Source of the DNA: Hydnum rufescens UP504
Taxonomy: Eukaryota > Basidiomycota > Agaricomycetes > Cantharellales > Hydnaceae
Reading direction: 5' to 3'
Assembly (NCBI GenBank): GCA_014904985.1
Contig: MU128958.1
Coordinates: forward strand, 144,632-208,631
DNA: 64,000 nt
Below are positions 61,388 to 64,000 of this stretch, piece after piece. Under the pieces are notes generated by a model. The model had not been told where the DNA came from. It made no database searches and saw only the letters and a program-made list of their open reading frames with translations. The first letter of the stretch is position 1. Every line of letters begins with the position of its first letter. The translations under genes were made by a program, and so were the position numbers.

Positions 61388-62235
61388 TGTCAGGGCGACA
61401 CTGCTGTCGAAGCCACAAACAGAAAGAGGAAAGAGATTAATTAACCACACGCTATCGCAGTGGGAATCCTGAGTATACACCACACAACAAGGGACACACA
61501 AGTCTCGCACCTATCGCAGTGGGAATCCTGAGAGATCGAAACTGGTGATCCCCCAACTGCGAAGGGCTATAAATACTATTTCCTGCACACAGCCTCCAAC
61601 CTTCCAGAGCCTTCCGCCATCTTCCATAACCTTCCGGATCCTCCTAGAATGCTGGCTCCACAGCCCATCAGTCAGCCTCCACAGCCACCATCACTAAGCC
61701 TCACTAAGCTGACACAGCCGTGTTACGAATCCTGTGCGCACCTCCACATGGCTATGCCCCAACTTCCATATGTATCCCCCTTAGCGTATGTACTTCCAAG
61801 ACAGTGTATGCCTGGGTACTCCAAAGGTGTCCAAAGTGTCAAAGGACCGTAATGATGTGGATGGAGTATGGATTGGGACAGGTGATGTGGATTCAGGGAC
61901 TGGGGGTAGAGGAGGAGGAGGGGGAGTCTGGATTGGCAACTCCATGGACTCACGTGGGGAGCGAGGGAACGACAGGTGCTGACAAGGGCTGCCACTGCTG
62001 CCACTGGTTGACTACCCAGCCCATAGCCTGCTGGCCGAGGCCTGATAGAATGAGGGCAATAATAATAAGAGAAATGCCAATAATGGCAAGGATGACAATA
62101 ACCCCCATAGTGAATGGAGGGAGAGAGGAGACAAGAGCATTTGAGGAAGTAGGCGCCATATGATAGGGTTGATGAAGAATGATACTCTGACAGGTAAGTC
62201 CTTAGGCGGAAGCAAATGTCAATTTGATCCTGACA
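61388..62235. mobile_element. Nested solo LTR, 848 bp
   Basis: Begins TGTCAGGGCG and ends TCCTGACA, so its ends form the inverted repeat TGTCAGG/CCTGACA with canonical TG...CA. A perfect 5-bp duplication GGAGC flanks it (61383-61387 and 62236-62240). It has a TATA-like CTATAAATA near 61567. Length and ends fit an LTR of a different (possibly Ty3-type) family. No internal retrotransposon genes. Confidence 0.8.
61452..61532 (+). repeat. 22-bp direct repeat within the nested LTR
   Basis: CTATCGCAGTGGGAATCCTG plus AG at 61452-61473 and again at 61511-61532, 59 bp apart, just upstream of the TATA-like box. Could be a duplicated regulatory element of the LTR. Confidence 0.6.
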
Positions 62236-62676
62236 GGAGCTCAGTAAGCTTGGCTTGTGGTCCTCCTACCGAGGGGTTCATTTTTTCGATTTTGGTTCAC
62301 ATGAAGGAGTTTTTGGAGGACTTGGCTCATGGTACCCACTATTACTTGGGAGCAATTTTCATTTTCAGTTCTCAGTTCGCATGAGGGAGCTTGGACAGCT
62401 CGGCTCATGGTCCTGCTACTGACAGGTTTAATTTTTTTGGTGTTTATGGTCTCTACTCCAGGGGGAGTATGTTTTCTTCCTGTTTCTCTTGCCCCCCCCA
62501 TTCCTGTTCAAACTCACTTGCTCCAGTGGGAGCCATTGTCTGTGTTTTGCTCACTTTCCCATTCCCTGTTCAAACTCACTTGCTTTAGTGGGAGCATATA
62601 TGGACTGCCCCATTAATTTTTTTTCTTTTGTCTCATGTTTTTTTGCTGGTGCTGTAGTCTCCACCATCAAGGGGAG

Positions 62677-62859
62677 TGTTGAAATGGGTGGTTATCAACT
62701 ATGGCGTATGTTCGTCATGTGCTGCTCAATCTACCCCTCTCCACTTGTCCAGCCTATCCTATGGCCGCCCCCTTTTTACTATATATATTGTAGATACTTG
62801 ATGTACATACCCCACTGGTTTGTACCTCCACAACACACACAAGGTTCTTTATCCCAAAA
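62677..62859 (+). repeat. 3' LTR
   Basis: 183 bp, preceded by purine tract CAAGGGGAG. Differs from the 5' LTR at scattered positions (for example GGTGG for GGCAG near the start), so the insertion is not very recent. Confidence 0.85.
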
Positions 62860-64000
62860 AAGGCTGGGTGATTTGCTCCAGCAACACAATTCCGGTCTGC
62901 CATTCTCCTGATAGTGAGATGTCCTTTGCCACACAGTACAATTTGATGTCCTTTACTGGGGTTGGTGGGATCTTGGTGTACCAAAATATGTAGGCATAAA
63001 GAGGTCGCTCTGCATGTGGATTATCCAGATCCTTTTGTGCTCGAAAAATGAGGTGGAGCTTGGCAACACAAAATCCTTCAAAATTATTATATCAGACCAT
63101 GAGGACTATATGTCAAATAGATCTATATGCACTGTGTATGCCAACTGCCATAGGATGTACCAGGACAAGAACTGGATCAAATCGGGTGGCAGTTGTGCCA
63201 TTGGGTTTACAGTGGACACTCCTGAATTCAGTGGGATAAAATTCGTCAATAAATGGTAGGGTGATGCAAAAGGAAATCCAGATTTCAAGGATGTAGAACA
63301 ATGAGGGCAATGAGCCAATGGTATAATCCCACTGCATGCATGCAACCAGCAGTTATCCCATTGTCACCACATTCAGCAAAGTGACAAATTGCTGAGATGA
63401 GGTCAGGTGTATTGTATTCAATGATGATTGCTTCCATTGTGGCTTGGTGCTCATGTCCTCGCTGGGCTATCTTGATATAACTGGCTTGTTGCATTGCCAG
63501 GCTCCTGACTGGAGTGGATGGTACAACAGTATCAATCCCCACATGAATGGCAGTTCCACTGTGCCCATCCAAATGATCATGCCCAAGACTGACTGAACAA
63601 TTGCTATTACAGTCCAAGCAATCCATATCTTCATGTTCATGATCTGAGATTTCTTGAACCCATGACAGGTATGTGCTCTGAAATTGGACCCATTCATGCA
63701 TATCAAGAAGGCAGAGCATCTGGACCTCATACTGGCAATGGTTACTTGCATTGTATAAATCCTTGCACATGGGGATGTGGAGTGATTCCATGGTCTCAGT
63801 TGGAAAATTAAGTGATACACCATTATAGCATGTGTTGTCAATAGATTGCGGAAGGCTATAGAGCTTGGGGATGTTAAGGTGGTCCATGTTGCTGCGGGCA
63901 CCCAGATCAATGAGAATACTGATATTATCATGGATGATATTGAGTTGAGTAGACATGTCACATAATGTATCCTTGGATTGCAGTGGATATTGAGCCATGT

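Larger units (their letters stand above)
60544..62859 (+). mobile_element. Small LTR retroelement, non-autonomous
   Basis: LTRs at 60544-60725 and 62677-62859, both TGTTGAAATGGG...TTTATCCCAAAA, flanked by perfect target duplication AAGGC (60539-60543 and 62860-62864). A purine tract CAAGGGGAG lies directly before the right LTR. Without the nested LTR the element is about 1.5 kb, with an internal region of about 1.1 kb. No reverse transcriptase, integrase or gag frame was seen, so it is probably a TRIM-like element moved in trans. The right LTR end is not TG...CA canonical. Confidence 0.85.
60411..64000 (-). pseudogene. Degenerate transposase-like gene, split by an LTR element
   Basis: Open at the right edge. 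The minus strand begins with a 237-codon frame (63285-63998): LHIPMCKDLYNASNHCQYEV, MEAIIIEYNTPDLISAICHF. After frame breaks comes HLIFRAQKDLDN, YAYIFWYTKIPPTPVKDIKL and VLLEQITQP. There (62864) the LTR element interrupts it. Beyond the element (60543 down) the same frame goes on for about 45 codons (PLAPIISG, GLTKETCYTTFNSFY) to a stop at 60411-60413. The C-terminal pattern (LxxxFRxxK..., AYxxWY, IxLxxIxxP, LTKET) resembles basidiomycete Plavaka/CACTA-type transposase C-termini. That assignment is from memory of the pattern and tentative. Confidence 0.5.

Noticed and set aside
61723..62163. Open frames inside the nested LTR, one with a hydrophobic segment
   Set aside because: They lie wholly within a solo LTR on both strands, share no protein features and are best seen as chance frames.

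Overview
The window is nuclear DNA of a filamentous basidiomycete, most likely an Agaricomycete. This rests on many short spliceosomal introns (about 40-70 bp, GT...AG), fungal versions of RFC, Rav1, Lsb5 and Utp11, a KRE6/SKN1-type GH16 protein, an NIS1-like secreted effector, and a DNMT5-type DNA methyltransferase. The order is inferred only; no marker here fixes the genus.

Left part (1-40 kb) is gene-dense and mostly conserved housekeeping. In order: ORC4 (+, cut by the left edge), myosin regulatory light chain (-), RanGAP (+), the RFC clamp-loader subunit equal to human RFC2/yeast Rfc4 (-), mitochondrial seryl-tRNA synthetase (+), an Lsb5-like VHS/GAT protein (+), a 7.1-kb DNMT5 gene (-), RAV1 (+), Rab GDI (-), a relic of WD40 repeats, an NIS1-like effector (+), a GH16 beta-glucan protein (+), a UBE2O-like E2/E3 (-), UTP11 (+), and peroxisomal 3-ketoacyl-CoA thiolase (+). 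Several genes sit head to head with very short gaps (52 bp for light chain/RanGAP, 154 bp for RFC/SerRS).

Right part (40-64 kb) is accessory and repeat-rich. An intact minus-strand gene for a small glycine-rich protein (40.5-41.0 kb) precedes three tandem, diverged units of about 6.6-7.0 kb (starting near 41.8, 48.4 and 55.4 kb). The units carry degenerate and near-intact members of the same glycine-rich module family, G-x-GG-x3-G-x3-IGG-x-GG-x-V. Fragments of the thiolase and UTP11 genes are scattered through and beyond the array, including an inverted and a direct copy around 59-60.3 kb. The right end is a degenerate transposase-like gene (-) interrupted by a small LTR element (60544-62859, 5-bp target duplication AAGGC), which itself holds a nested 848-bp solo LTR (duplication GGAGC). 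A further solo LTR of the small element sits at 53792-53977 (duplication CCACT).

Several otherwise well-conserved genes (LSB5, DNMT5, RAV1, thiolase) each seem to carry one or two single-base frame breaks. Some lie in short C/G runs, so assembly error must be weighed against real decay. All coordinates and gene models were worked out by eye; splice sites marked as approximate were not tested against transcripts.
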